From Sheuella amnicola (lineage in GTDB: Bacteria > Pseudomonadota > Gammaproteobacteria > Burkholderiales > Burkholderiaceae_B): DNA of 64,000 nucleotides. The stretch covers positions 1 to 64,000 of the forward strand of contig NZ_JAAGRN010000008.1 in the NCBI RefSeq assembly GCF_010499255.1, read 5' to 3'. The position numbers were made by a program, and so were the translations under genes. Within the stretch, counting starts at the first letter, position 1; the number at the start of each line of letters is the position of its first letter. The notes below the pieces were generated by a model. The model saw nothing but the letters and a program-made list of their open reading frames with translations. It ran no database searches and was not told the DNA's origin. Positions 36,742 to 46,197 of the stretch are shown here, one piece after another.

Positions 36742-37616
36742 CACCGATCGAATACTGTCAGGAAAAAACAGCTAAAAGCGGATCGAGTTTCTATTACGCG
36801 TTTCTGTTTCTGCCTACCGATCGCAGACTCGCGATTACGGCGCTTTATGCTTTTTGCAGGGAAGTCGATGACGTCGTCGACGAATGCACCGACCCTTCTC
36901 TTGCCCGGATCAAACTTGCCTGGTGGCGAACCGAAATCGATGCGCTCTTCGAAGGCAAGCCGGCACATCCTGTCATGCAGGCGTTGCAGCCTTGGATCGA
37001 GCCATTTTCGATTACCCGCGACCGGCTGCTGGCCATCGTGGATGGCATGGAGATGGATCTTGACCAGACGCGCTATCTAGACTGGCCTGCGCTACGCAAA
37101 TACTGTTGGCATGTTGCCGGAGTGGTGGGCGAACTATCGGCCGGCATATTCGGATACAAGGATCCAAAAACTATCGATTACGCGGGCAAGCTCGGCATCG
37201 CTTTTCAGTTGACCAACATCATCCGGGATGTCGGGGACGATGCGAGACGGGGGCGCATCTATTTGCCCATCAGCGATTTGCAGCAATTCAATGTGCGCGC
37301 CGCCGATATTCTGAACAGTCGCTACTGCGAGGGATTTGGCAGTCTAATGAAATTCGAGGCGCACCGGGCTCAATCGCTTTACCGCGAAGCCATCGACGCG
37401 CTGCCCGACTGCGATCGTCGCGCTCAGCGTCCGGGCCTGATGATGGCCGCGATCTATCATTCACTACTTGCCGAAATCGAACATGAACAATGGCAAGTTC
37501 TGCATCAACGCATCTCGCTCACGCCATTGAGAAAACTTTGGCTAGCCTGGAAGAACTGGGTGGGCGGCGGAACCGGCGTGATCAAGCAGATCAGGCGAGC
37601 AGACGAATCATCTTGA
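36738..37616 (+). CDS. hpnD: Presqualene diphosphate synthase HpnD
   Basis: Joins two farnesyl diphosphates to presqualene diphosphate, the first step of bacterial squalene formation. The protein of 292 residues has the Asp-rich CREVDDVVDEC (around residue 39) and LTNIIRDVGDDARRGRIYLP (around 162), plus the YCWHVAGVVGELSAGIFG segment typical of HpnD and phytoene synthases. Four-base overlap with hpnC, and TTGA overlap with hpnE. The farnesyl diphosphate supply would come from ispA, also in this window. Confidence 0.94.
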   Translation: MTPIEYCQEKTAKSGSSFYYAFLFLPTDRRLAITALYAFCREVDDVVDECTDPSLARIKLAWWRTEIDALFEGKPAHPVMQALQPWIEPFSITRDRLLAIVDGMEMDLDQTRYLDWPALRKYCWHVAGVVGELSAGIFGYKDPKTIDYAGKLGIAFQLTNIIRDVGDDARRGRIYLPISDLQQFNVRAADILNSRYCEGFGSLMKFEAHRAQSLYREAIDALPDCDRRAQRPGLMMAAIYHSLLAEIEHEQWQVLHQRISLTPLRKLWLAWKNWVGGGTGVIKQIRRADESS

Positions 37617-38929
37617 AGATTGCGATCATCGGTGCAGGCTGGGCGGGCTTAGCGGCTGCCATACGCTTACGAGAACATGGCCGCGCTCCAACCGTATTTG
37701 AATCAGCCGCCATCCCCGGAGGAAGAGCACGCAGCGTAGATGACGTCAATATGGGCCTCATCGACAATGGCCAGCATTTGATGGTTGGCGCCTATACGGC
37801 AACGCTCGATCTGATGAACGCGCTGCGCCCCGAAACCGATGAAGCGGCATTGCTGAACCGGCTTGGCTTACACCTGGAAAGCGCGGATGAAAGTTTTAGA
37901 ATGAAGGCGCCGAACTGGCCTTCGCCTTTACACAGCCTGGCGGCATTACTAGGCGCCCGCGGCCTGACCTTTCATGATCGAATCGGTGCGTTGCGCATGA
38001 TGATCTCGCTCAGGTTATCCGGATGGCGCGCGCCAAGCCTGTCTACTGTAGAGCAACTGTTGAAATCACATCGCCAGTCGGAACGAATTTGCCGCCTGCT
38101 CTGGATTCCACTGTGCCTGGCGACCTTGAACACATCGCCAGAGCAGTCATGCGCGCAGCTTTTTCTGAATGTCCTGCGCGATACCCTCGATGCGCCTGGT
38201 CATCATTCGGATTTACTGATTCCGAATACAGATCTCACCGCATTGTGGTCAGGAGTCGCGGCCGATCAACTCGATATGCGCTACAGGCATATTGTGCGCA
38301 ATATCGCCATTGATGAAGATCATGTCATGGTCGACAGCGAGCCATTCGACGCATGCATCGTTGCGATTCCACCCTATGCAGTCAAGCGTGTATTGCATGT
38401 CACATCCAACAGGGATGCATTGACGGAATTACTGCATATGCTTGATCAGTTCGATTACCGCGCGATTGCGACCCTGACACTGCAGTTATCGCGAACATGG
38501 CACTTGCCGCATCCGCTCCTGTTGCTCAAAGAAGATCATGCACGCGGCCACTACGGTCAATGGGTGTTCGAACGCGCACACGCGAAAGGACCGACTCAAC
38601 TAGCGGTCGTGATCAGCGATGCACAGGATTTTCTCAAACATGATCGTGACCAGTTCGTAAGATCAATCGCCGAACAGATAGGCGAACAGATAGGACGCCG
38701 AATGCCAAGTCGATACGGTCCGATGCCCGAGATCATGCATCACCGCTTGATTGTGGAAAAGCGCGCAACGTTCGCTGCCGTACCGGGCCTGAGTCGTCCT
38801 CGCACCAAAACGGCTTGGCCAAGAATGTATTTAGCGGGTGACTGGACCGACACTGGGTATCCGGCGGTGCTGGAAGGCGCGGTCAGAAGTGGTCTACAAG
38901 CAGCTGACGAATTATTGGCTACGCTCTGA
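37613..38929 (+). CDS. hpnE: Hydroxysqualene dehydroxylase HpnE
   Basis: FAD-dependent amine-oxidase-fold enzyme of 438 residues that reduces hydroxysqualene to squalene. It begins LKIAIIGAGWAGLAAAIRL, the dinucleotide-binding fold, with GGRARSVDD just after and the FAD-closing YLAGDWTDTGYPAVLEGAVRSG at the C-terminus. The start is TTG 37613, overlapping the hpnD stop as TTGA; earlier in-frame starts would run deep into hpnD. A 12-base in-frame duplication (38672-38695) gives EQIGEQIG. The last bases overlap the convergent crcB. Confidence 0.9.
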   Translation: MKIAIIGAGWAGLAAAIRLREHGRAPTVFESAAIPGGRARSVDDVNMGLIDNGQHLMVGAYTATLDLMNALRPETDEAALLNRLGLHLESADESFRMKAPNWPSPLHSLAALLGARGLTFHDRIGALRMMISLRLSGWRAPSLSTVEQLLKSHRQSERICRLLWIPLCLATLNTSPEQSCAQLFLNVLRDTLDAPGHHSDLLIPNTDLTALWSGVAADQLDMRYRHIVRNIAIDEDHVMVDSEPFDACIVAIPPYAVKRVLHVTSNRDALTELLHMLDQFDYRAIATLTLQLSRTWHLPHPLLLLKEDHARGHYGQWVFERAHAKGPTQLAVVISDAQDFLKHDRDQFVRSIAEQIGEQIGRRMPSRYGPMPEIMHHRLIVEKRATFAAVPGLSRPRTKTAWPRMYLAGDWTDTGYPAVLEGAVRSGLQAADELLATL

Positions 38930-39317
38930 GTGACTGCGCGCTCCACAAGCCAAGCATTGTCAGCACAAGGGATCCGATCAGACTGGTTCCTGCATACCCC
39001 AATGCCATCATGAAACGCCCCTCTTCAAGAAAAGCGACAGTTTCAGCGGAAAAAGTCGAAAACGTGGTCAAGCCGCCCATGAATCCGGTAATGAGCAACA
39101 GGCGTACGAAAGCCGGCCATTCCGGATGAGCAGACACCACACCCAACACGAGTCCGACAAAATAACCGCCAAGCATGTTGGCTGAAAACGTCCCCCAGGG
39201 GAATGCATCAGCGTGTCGATTCAACCAAAGTCCCAGGCCCCAGCGCAACCATGCGCCCAGGGCCGCACCGATACCCACTGCAAAAATATTAATGGGGTGG
39301 AGCAACTGTGCGGCCAT
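38919..39317 (-). CDS. crcB: Fluoride ion channel CrcB/Fluc
   Basis: Four-helix membrane protein of 132 residues that exports fluoride as a dual-topology dimer. Family marks are GAALGAWLRWGLGLWLN, WGTFSANMLGGYFVG and GFMGGLTTFSTFSAETV, the last lining the fluoride pore. ATG 39317 lies 17 bases after thrC, so it may share that operon. No fluoride riboswitch was recognised upstream. Its end overlaps hpnE by 11 bases in convergent orientation. Confidence 0.92.
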   Translation of the reverse strand: MAAQLLHPINIFAVGIGAALGAWLRWGLGLWLNRHADAFPWGTFSANMLGGYFVGLVLGVVSAHPEWPAFVRLLLITGFMGGLTTFSTFSAETVAFLEEGRFMMALGYAGTSLIGSLVLTMLGLWSAQSLRA

Positions 39318-39334
39318 GGCGGTATCCCGGGAGA

Positions 39335-40744
39335 TTATTTTTGAGCGTGCTCGATAATATAGGCCCTGATTGATGCCGCATCGCAAGGTAGTTCAACAAC
39401 TTTTTGCTCACGCGACTCAAGATCCTCAAGCCCAGAGGGCATCGGCACAGGCCTGCCCAGTGCTTCTTCGATCACTTCGGAAAACTTTGCCGGCAATGCG
39501 GTTTCGAGAACCAGCATGGGAATACCGGGTTCGACTAGGGGCGTAGCAACGAACACGCCATCGGCGGTATGCGGATCGATCAGGACACCCGTGCGATCCA
39601 TCACAGACCGAATGGTATCGAGTCGATGATGGTGTGCGCTGCATCCGGCCTGAAATCCGTAACGCGCTTCGAACTCGGGCTTTTGCGCGGATAGGTCGAA
39701 GAAGCCCTCGGTGGAAAGTTGCTTCCAGAGCGCGCTGACGCGGGCGGGATCGCGACCGACCAAATCGTAAACAAAACGCTCGAAATTAGAGGCGCGTGAA
39801 ATATCCATCGATGGGCTGGATGTGACATAGGTCTGCTGCGCACTGCGCGGACGATATATGCCCGTACGGAAGAACTCTTCCAGAACGTTGTTTTCGTTTG
39901 TGGCCAAAACAAGCCGACGAATCGGCAACCCCATGCTTCTGGCGATATGGCCGGCCAGAATGTTGCCGAAATTACCCGAAGGAACAGCGAACGAGACTTG
40001 CTGGTCGGCGCGAGTTGTCGCACGCATCCAGCCATGGAAGTAGTAAACAACCTGCGCGGCAATGCGCGCCCAGTTGATGGAATTGACCGCGCCCAGATGA
40101 TATTCGGACTTGAAGGCCAAATCGCTTGCCAGCGCCTTGACCACATCTTGCGCCTCGTCGAAATTGCCTTTGACCGCGATATTGTGAATATTGGCATCTT
40201 GCAGCGAGTACATCTGCGCCCGCTGAAAGGCGCTCATGCGGCCTTGAGGCGACAACATGAACACAGCAACGGAGTCCTTGCCGCGCATGGCGTATTCGGC
40301 AGCGGATCCGGTGTCGCCCGAAGTCGCGCCCAAAATATTCAAAGTCGTGCCGCGCTCGCGCAACACATACGGAAATACCTGGCCCAAGAACTGCATCGCC
40401 ATGTCTTTAAAGGCCAGCGTGGGCCCTTCGGACAATCCGAGCAGATACATTCCACCGTCGAGATTACGCAACGGCACAATCTCCTCGCTTTGAAAGGACT
40501 CTGGTCTGTATGCTTCACGCGTCAACCCCTCGAGAACCGCACGAGGGATATCCGTGATGAACAGGGAGAGAATTTCAGTTGCAAGCGCATGATAAGGCAA
40601 CGCACGCCATGCTTGCAGTTGCTCGGCCGTCACGGTGGGCAACGTTTCGGGAATGGCCAAACCGCCATCCGGCGCCAAACCTTCAAGCAGAATATCGGAA
40701 AATCCCTGAGGCGCCATGCCTCCGCGCGTGGAGATGTATTTCAT
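39335..40744 (-). CDS. thrC: Threonine synthase
   Basis: PLP enzyme of 469 residues converting O-phosphohomoserine to threonine. The N-terminal KYISTRGG and SEGPTLAFKDMAMQFLGQ (with the PLP lysine) and GATSGDTGSAAEYAMRGKD (phosphate-binding loop) identify the long fungal/Gram-negative class. The start overlaps the hom stop by four bases. With hom and alaC upstream it forms a coupled alaC-hom-thrC run. Confidence 0.97.
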   Translation of the reverse strand: MKYISTRGGMAPQGFSDILLEGLAPDGGLAIPETLPTVTAEQLQAWRALPYHALATEILSLFITDIPRAVLEGLTREAYRPESFQSEEIVPLRNLDGGMYLLGLSEGPTLAFKDMAMQFLGQVFPYVLRERGTTLNILGATSGDTGSAAEYAMRGKDSVAVFMLSPQGRMSAFQRAQMYSLQDANIHNIAVKGNFDEAQDVVKALASDLAFKSEYHLGAVNSINWARIAAQVVYYFHGWMRATTRADQQVSFAVPSGNFGNILAGHIARSMGLPIRRLVLATNENNVLEEFFRTGIYRPRSAQQTYVTSSPSMDISRASNFERFVYDLVGRDPARVSALWKQLSTEGFFDLSAQKPEFEARYGFQAGCSAHHHRLDTIRSVMDRTGVLIDPHTADGVFVATPLVEPGIPMLVLETALPAKFSEVIEEALGRPVPMPSGLEDLESREQKVVELPCDAASIRAYIIEHAQK

Positions 40745-42051
40745 GCGAGGCTTTCCATACGAATGCGTGTGACACGGGAACGTACAAAAGGCAACGCTTC
40801 GATTTTGGTAATTGCCTGAGCGACGTTGCGCTCGAGTGCTTCATGGGTCAAGAAAATCAGATCAGCCATATCGCTTGCGTCGTTGGGTTGCTGAATCATC
40901 GAGCCGATAGAAATGCCTGCATCGGCCAGATGCTTGGCCAGTTCGGCCAGCACGCCAGGCTGGTCGGCAACGGTCAGTCGCAAATAATAGGATGTCACGA
41001 CATCGCCGATATCCAGGATGGGCGTATCGGACATGGCATCAGGCTGGAAGGCCAAATGCGGCACCCGATGCTCGGGATCAGACGTCATCAGGCGAGCAAC
41101 GTCGACCAGATCGGCCACGACTGACGAGGCCGTCGGTTCTTCACCCGCGCCTTTGCCGTAATACAGCGACTGCCCAACGGCGTCGCCTTTGACCAGAACC
41201 GCGTTCATGGCACCTTCGACATTCGCAAGCAAAGACTTGGCCGGGACCAATGCAGGGTGCACGCGCAGCTCGATTCCCTGAGGACGACGCTTGGTGATAC
41301 CTAGCAACTTGATCCGGTATCCAAGTCGCTCTGCCATCTTGATATCTTCCGAAGCCAACTTGGAAATGCCTTCGATATATGCCTTGTCGAATTGAACCGG
41401 GATGCCAAACGCAATCGATGCAAGCAAAGTCAGCTTGTGAGCCGCGTCGACGCCTTCGATGTCAAAAGTCGGATCGGCTTCGGCATAACCCAGTTTCTGA
41501 GCTTCGGCCAATACCGTATCGAAAGACAATCCTCTAGAACGCATTTCCGACAGGATGAAATTGGTCGTGCCGTTGATGATCCCGGCAACCCACTCGATGC
41601 GGTTGGCGGTCAGTCCTTCGCGCATGGCTTTGATGATAGGAATTCCACCCGCGACGGCAGCTTCGAAGGCAACCATCACGCCACGCTGGCTAGCTGCAGC
41701 GAAAATCTCGTCGCCATGTTTTGCCAATAACGCCTTATTGGCAGTCACCACATGCTTGCCATTTTTAATCGCCTCAAGCACAAGCTCACGCGACAAGGTA
41801 TCACCACCAATCAGTTCGACCACGATATCGATGGTAGGATCGTTGACGACAGCATGCGGGTTCGCATCGACCGGCACATCAGGTCCAAGAAGCTTGCGCG
41901 CTTTGGCGACATCGCGTACAGCCACCCGCGTCACCTCGATATTGCGTCCGGCGCGACGCGAGATTTCCTGGCGGTTGCGTGCCAGCACTTTCCATGTGCC
42001 GCCACCAACCACACCCAAACCCAACAAACCGACTTTAATCGAATCCATCAT
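40741..42051 (-). CDS. hom: Homoserine dehydrogenase
   Basis: NAD(P)-dependent enzyme of 436 residues reducing aspartate semialdehyde to homoserine. The N-terminal dinucleotide fold is [32 protein letters not shown] and [14 protein letters not shown] are the catalytic-domain marks. A C-terminal ACT domain (about 350-430, [21 protein letters not shown]) probably gives threonine feedback control. It is a monofunctional enzyme without an aspartokinase domain. Overlaps both neighbours by four bases. Confidence 0.97.
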   Translation of the reverse strand: MMDSIKVGLLGLGVVGGGTWKVLARNRQEISRRAGRNIEVTRVAVRDVAKARKLLGPDVPVDANPHAVVNDPTIDIVVELIGGDTLSRELVLEAIKNGKHVVTANKALLAKHGDEIFAAASQRGVMVAFEAAVAGGIPIIKAMREGLTANRIEWVAGIINGTTNFILSEMRSRGLSFDTVLAEAQKLGYAEADPTFDIEGVDAAHKLTLLASIAFGIPVQFDKAYIEGISKLASEDIKMAERLGYRIKLLGITKRRPQGIELRVHPALVPAKSLLANVEGAMNAVLVKGDAVGQSLYYGKGAGEEPTASSVVADLVDVARLMTSDPEHRVPHLAFQPDAMSDTPILDIGDVVTSYYLRLTVADQPGVLAELAKHLADAGISIGSMIQQPNDASDMADLIFLTHEALERNVAQAITKIEALPFVRSRVTRIRMESLA

Positions 42052-43232
42052 AGCAACCCATCCTTGCGGAACATATCTTTGATGCCGCGCACAGCTTGAC
42101 GCGTGCGCTGCTCATTCTCAATCAATGCAAACCTGACGTAGTCGTCTCCATACTCGCCAAATCCAATGCCAGGGGAAACGGCAACCTTGGCCTCTTCAAG
42201 AATACGCTTGGCGAATTCGAGCGAGCCCAGTTTGCGATAAGGTTCGGGAATCTGCGCCCAGATGTACATGGACGCTTTGGGATTTTCGACCATCCAACCC
42301 GCTTCATGCAAACCGCGCACCAGCACATCGCGACGGTTCTGATACTTTTGCACGATTTCATTGACGCAATCCTGCGGGCCATCGAGTGCCGCGATGGAGG
42401 CTACCTGAATGGGCGTGAACGTGCCGTAATCGTGATAACTCTTGATGCGAGCCAATGCATTGACAAGATCGCGATTGCCCACCATGAAACCGACACGCCA
42501 TCCGGCCATGTTGTAGCTTTTACTCATGGTGAAAAACTCGACAGCGACATCGCGCGCGCCCGGTACTTGCATGATCGAAGGCGCAACATATCCGTCAAAA
42601 CAAATATCCGCATAGGCCAGATCATGCACGACGATAATGTTGTGCTCACGCGCAAGATTCACCACGCGCTCGAAGAAAGACAGGTCCACGCATTGCGCAG
42701 TGGGATTGCTCGGAAAACCCAGAATCATCATTTTGGGTTTTGGTATCGATTCACGTACGGCGCGCTCAAGCTCTTCGAAAAAATCGATCCCGGGCGTCAT
42801 GCGGACCGAACGAATGTTCGCACCTGCGATCACCGCTCCATATATGTGGATCGGATAGCTCGGGTTGGGCACCAATACTGTGTCGCCGGTGTCAAGCGTG
42901 GCAAGCATGAGATGAGCCAGGCCTTCCTTGGAGCCGATCGTGACGATCGCCTCGGAGTCCGGATCCAGATCGACGTTGTATCGGCGCTGATACCAGTCGG
43001 TAATCGCTTTGCGCAAGCGAGGAATTCCTTTGGACACCGAATAGCCATGCGTGGTGGGGCGCACTGTGGCCTCCACCATCTTTTCGACAATGTGGGCCGG
43101 AGTCGCGCCATCGGGATTTCCCATCGACATGTCGATAATGTCCTCCCCGCGACGACGGGCAGCCATCTTGAGCTCTGCGGTAATGTTGAATACATAAGGC
43201 GGCAGACGCTCGATGCGTGGAAAACTTTTCAT
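42048..43232 (-). CDS. alaC: Alanine transaminase AlaC-type class I aminotransferase
   Basis: PLP-dependent aminotransferase of 394 residues. [18 protein letters not shown] contains the Schiff-base lysine, and [15 protein letters not shown] and FPSNPTAQ are further fold-type I motifs. In Burkholderiales this enzyme is regularly placed before hom-thrC. It most likely makes alanine from pyruvate and glutamate. AAGGA seven bases before ATG 43232 fixes the start over two upstream in-frame candidates. Confidence 0.9.
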   Translation of the reverse strand: MKSFPRIERLPPYVFNITAELKMAARRRGEDIIDMSMGNPDGATPAHIVEKMVEATVRPTTHGYSVSKGIPRLRKAITDWYQRRYNVDLDPDSEAIVTIGSKEGLAHLMLATLDTGDTVLVPNPSYPIHIYGAVIAGANIRSVRMTPGIDFFEELERAVRESIPKPKMMILGFPSNPTAQCVDLSFFERVVNLAREHNIIVVHDLAYADICFDGYVAPSIMQVPGARDVAVEFFTMSKSYNMAGWRVGFMVGNRDLVNALARIKSYHDYGTFTPIQVASIAALDGPQDCVNEIVQKYQNRRDVLVRGLHEAGWMVENPKASMYIWAQIPEPYRKLGSLEFAKRILEEAKVAVSPGIGFGEYGDDYVRFALIENEQRTRQAVRGIKDMFRKDGLL

Positions 43233-43493
43233 AATCAAATCCTTGGACATCCGGTATTGGATATTGCGCAGCCACTGAATACATGTAGCCACTAAATATA
43301 TTTAAGTCCGATTGGCAAAATCAGCTTATTTGCAGTGCAGCAAAACCCCATAATCTAGCGCAACCAAACGATACCCGCAAATCGATGCGGAATTTGTGGA
43401 TTTAAACGCCAAAATTGTGCGCGACGCCCAATGTTTCATGAAGTGTCACAATGTTGTGCGCTATTATCGAATCAACCTGCCGGAGTCCTATTA

Positions 43494-43943
43494 TTGAAGC
43501 TGCATTCTGAGACCAATTCGGCAATGAACACGGTTACCGCATACGGGCCGGGTTATGTCGATATCAACGAGCAACGCTATGAACACGCGATTGCTTTCGG
43601 CCCCACCGGATAAATCTCCAGATGGGCGGCCCGCAACCCTTCGGATATTTCTACCGATCTGCTACTTGCGGCGGCACGAATATCCATGTCCAAACCGGAT
43701 CCGATGGCGTTTCTGGATGCGACCGACACACCCGAAGCCATCATCACGGGAGAGCGTCCGGAAGTTCTGCTAATCGGAACCGGATCTAAACAAATCCTGC
43801 TTGCGCACCACATCATGGCCCCCATGCTCAAACTTGGCATCGGTGTCGAATGCATGAGCACCGAAGCCGCCGCACGCACATACAACATACTGATGGCCGA
43901 AGGCCGTCGAGTGATCGCTGCACTATTGACAGAGGCAATTTGA
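43494..43943 (+). pseudogene. Mth938-domain (DUF498/NDUFAF3-like) gene with an in-frame TAA
   Basis: Read from TTG 43494 (GGAG eight bases upstream), the frame gives LKLHSETNSAMNTVTAYGPG, then AIAFGPTG, then a TAA stop at codon 40 (43611-43613). It continues without any frame change through ISRWAARNPSDIS, PEVLLIGTGSK and RTYNILMAEGRRVIAALL to TGA at 43943. Both halves are recognisable pieces of one 149-residue Mth938-domain protein, of unknown role in bacteria. A single base change from GAA or CAA would explain the stop. The second half could be made alone from ATG 43686 but lacks a ribosome-binding site. Sequencing error or a recent inactivating mutation are both possible. It lies directly upstream of bcp. 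Confidence 0.75.
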
Positions 43944-43946
43944 ATC

Positions 43947-44411
43947 ATGTCCACCACTATCGGTAAACCCGCCCCCGCCTTCCAGGCCGAAAGCACCTTC
44001 GGCGTGATCTCACTTGCGCAATGCCAGGGTCGAGGTGTAGTTCTGTATTTTTATCCGAAAGACAACACACCCGGCTGCACAACCGAAACACAGGACTTTC
44101 GCGATGCGCACGAAGACTTTCTGGCTGCCGGTTGCGTAGTGATCGGCGTGTCTCGCGACTCGCTGAAATCGCACCAAAATTTCAGCGCAAAGCTTGAGCT
44201 TCCCTTTCCCTTAATTTCGGACACCGATGAGGTCGTGTGTCAAAGCTATGGCGTGATTAAACAGAAAAAAATGTACGGAAAAGACGTGCGTGGCATCGAG
44301 CGCAGCACGTTCCTGATCGACGCCAAAGGCAAGCTTGTGCAGGAATGGCGCGGACTGAAGGTTCCCGGACATGTCAATGAAGTACTGCAATCGGCCAGAA
44401 GCCTGACCTGA
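43947..44411 (+). CDS. bcp: Thioredoxin-dependent peroxiredoxin Bcp/PrxQ
   Basis: Peroxiredoxin of 154 residues that reduces hydrogen peroxide and organic peroxides. VVLYFYPKDNTPGCTTETQDFRD has the peroxidatic Cys. The resolving Cys usually five residues later (CTTEAC) is Gln here (CTTETQ), so it is of the one-Cys type or uses another cysteine (AAGCVVIG). ATG lies three bases after the interrupted Mth938 gene, implying co-transcription. Confidence 0.95.
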   Translation: MSTTIGKPAPAFQAESTFGVISLAQCQGRGVVLYFYPKDNTPGCTTETQDFRDAHEDFLAAGCVVIGVSRDSLKSHQNFSAKLELPFPLISDTDEVVCQSYGVIKQKKMYGKDVRGIERSTFLIDAKGKLVQEWRGLKVPGHVNEVLQSARSLT

Positions 44412-44441
44412 AAAAATTTCTTCACTGGAGAGTACTTCCTT

Positions 44442-46184
44442 ATGCCTTTGCCGAAGCTACCCACTCGTCCCGCCTCGATTCTGGACGTGAAAGAAATCGA
44501 AATCGCACGCGTCAATCCAGTCATCGAAAAAAGAATCGCGACTCAAGTATCTGATGTCGACTTGATAGACTCTGAAGCTGAAGAATTCGAACCCGTTGAA
44601 TCAAAGCCATCAACGATGGGGGCGCTATTGACCTCGGTAGCGAATCAGCGAACAAAGAAGGCACCCTCCGTCAAGGCCTCGACACCGGCGAACACCCCGG
44701 TCAAGAAAAATACCGAGGCGACCATCAAGCCCGAAGCCACACGCAGCGCGAAACGCTCGAACAAGAAAGCGACTGATCACGGTATACGAAAATTATTCGT
44801 ACTGGACACGAACGTACTACTGCACGACCCCAGCTCTCTCTTCAGATTCGAGGAGCATGATGTCTTTCTACCGATGATGACGCTTGAAGAGCTTGACCAT
44901 CAAAAGAAAGGCATGTCCGAAGTCGCCCGTAACGCACGACAGGTCAGCAGGTCGCTCGACTCGCTTGTGGGCAGCCACGCTAGCCTGGATTTGGGTTTGC
45001 CGCTTGATAGTCTGGGCAACAAAGATGCAAGCGGCCGACTGTTTTTCCAGACATCGGCCCTGGCCGGGGATCTTCCTCCCGACTTGCCAATGGGCAAAGC
45101 CGACAATCTGATTCTGGGCGTGGTACGCGCATTGCAGGATCAACACAAGTCGCGCGAAGTTGTCCTGGTGTCCAAGGACATCAATATGCGCCTGAAAGCG
45201 CGTTCGCTTGGGCTTGCGGCTGAAGACTACTTCAACGACCAGGTACTGGAAGACTCGGATCTGCTCTATTCGGGTGTCATGCAATTGCCTGAAAATTTCT
45301 GGAACAAGCATGGCAAGGATGTCGAGTCGTGGCAACAAGGCGGCACCACTTTCTACAAAATCCATGGCCCGCTTTGCAGCCAGTTCATGGTGAATCAATT
45401 CGTGTATTTCGAAGGATCCATGCCGCTATATGCGCAAGTGCGTGAAGTCAGCGGTAAAACAGCTGTGCTGGCCACGCTGCGCGATTACACACATGGCAAA
45501 AACAACGTGTGGGGCGTTACCGCGCGCAATCGCGAGCAGAACTTCGCGATGAATCTGTTGATGAATCCGGATTGTGATTTTGTATCCCTGCTCGGCCAGG
45601 CCGGAACAGGAAAGACTTTGATGACTCTGGCTGCTGCGTTGGCTCAGGTGCTTGAAACCAAGCGCTACGCCGAGATCATCATGACTCGCGTCACAGTTCC
45701 GGTCGGAGAGGATATCGGTTTTCTGCCCGGTACGGAGGAAGAAAAAATGGGACCATGGATGGGCGCGCTTGAGGATAATCTTGAAGTGCTTAACATGGGG
45801 GACACCGACTCAGGATCAGGATCGAGTGGCTCGCAAAGCGATTGGGGACGATCCGGTGCAATGGAGCTGATTCGCTCCAAGATCAAAATCAAATCCCTTA
45901 ACTTCATGCGCGGTCGCACTTTTCTCAACAAGTTCCTGATCATCGATGAGGCTCAAAACCTGACACCCAAGCAGATGAAAACGCTGATCACGCGAGCCGG
46001 CCCAGGCACCAAGGTGGTTTGTCTGGGCAACATCGCACAGATTGACACGCCCTATCTCACGGAAGGAAGTTCGGGCCTGACTTTCGTTGTCGACCGGTTC
46101 AAAGGTTGGCCGCATGCCGGCACAGTTACGCTGCAGCGTGGAGAGCGTTCGCGCCTCGCGGACTATGCAGGCGAAGTCCTTTAG
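44442..46184 (+). CDS. PIN-PhoH fusion ATPase (PhoH2/YlaK-like)
   Basis: Protein of 580 residues. A variable, charged N-terminal region (about 1-118, rich in Lys/Thr/Ser) is followed by a PIN ribonuclease domain (KLFVLDTNVLLHDPSSLFRF, about 122-250) and a PhoH ATPase domain (about 375-575) with Walker A LLGQAGTGKTLMTLAAAL and Walker B FLIIDEAQNLTPKQMK. PhoH2 proteins studied elsewhere act as RNA helicase/ribonucleases. It starts after GGAGAG, 30 bases from bcp. Its stop precedes pdxA closely. Confidence 0.9.
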   Translation: MPLPKLPTRPASILDVKEIEIARVNPVIEKRIATQVSDVDLIDSEAEEFEPVESKPSTMGALLTSVANQRTKKAPSVKASTPANTPVKKNTEATIKPEATRSAKRSNKKATDHGIRKLFVLDTNVLLHDPSSLFRFEEHDVFLPMMTLEELDHQKKGMSEVARNARQVSRSLDSLVGSHASLDLGLPLDSLGNKDASGRLFFQTSALAGDLPPDLPMGKADNLILGVVRALQDQHKSREVVLVSKDINMRLKARSLGLAAEDYFNDQVLEDSDLLYSGVMQLPENFWNKHGKDVESWQQGGTTFYKIHGPLCSQFMVNQFVYFEGSMPLYAQVREVSGKTAVLATLRDYTHGKNNVWGVTARNREQNFAMNLLMNPDCDFVSLLGQAGTGKTLMTLAAALAQVLETKRYAEIIMTRVTVPVGEDIGFLPGTEEEKMGPWMGALEDNLEVLNMGDTDSGSGSSGSQSDWGRSGAMELIRSKIKIKSLNFMRGRTFLNKFLIIDEAQNLTPKQMKTLITRAGPGTKVVCLGNIAQIDTPYLTEGSSGLTFVVDRFKGWPHAGTVTLQRGERSRLADYAGEVL

Positions 46185-46197
46185 TGCGGGAGTTAAC

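Noticed and set aside
42096-43295. A 399-codon open frame opposite alaC
   Set aside because: It lies wholly antisense to a clearly conserved aminotransferase, has no recognisable domain or ribosome-binding site, and its composition is what codon bias of alaC would produce.
43555-43773. A frameshift as the cause of the broken Mth938 gene
   Set aside because: The conserved parts on both sides of the TAA are in the same frame, so a nonsense change explains it and the overlapping alternative-frame reading is a shadow.
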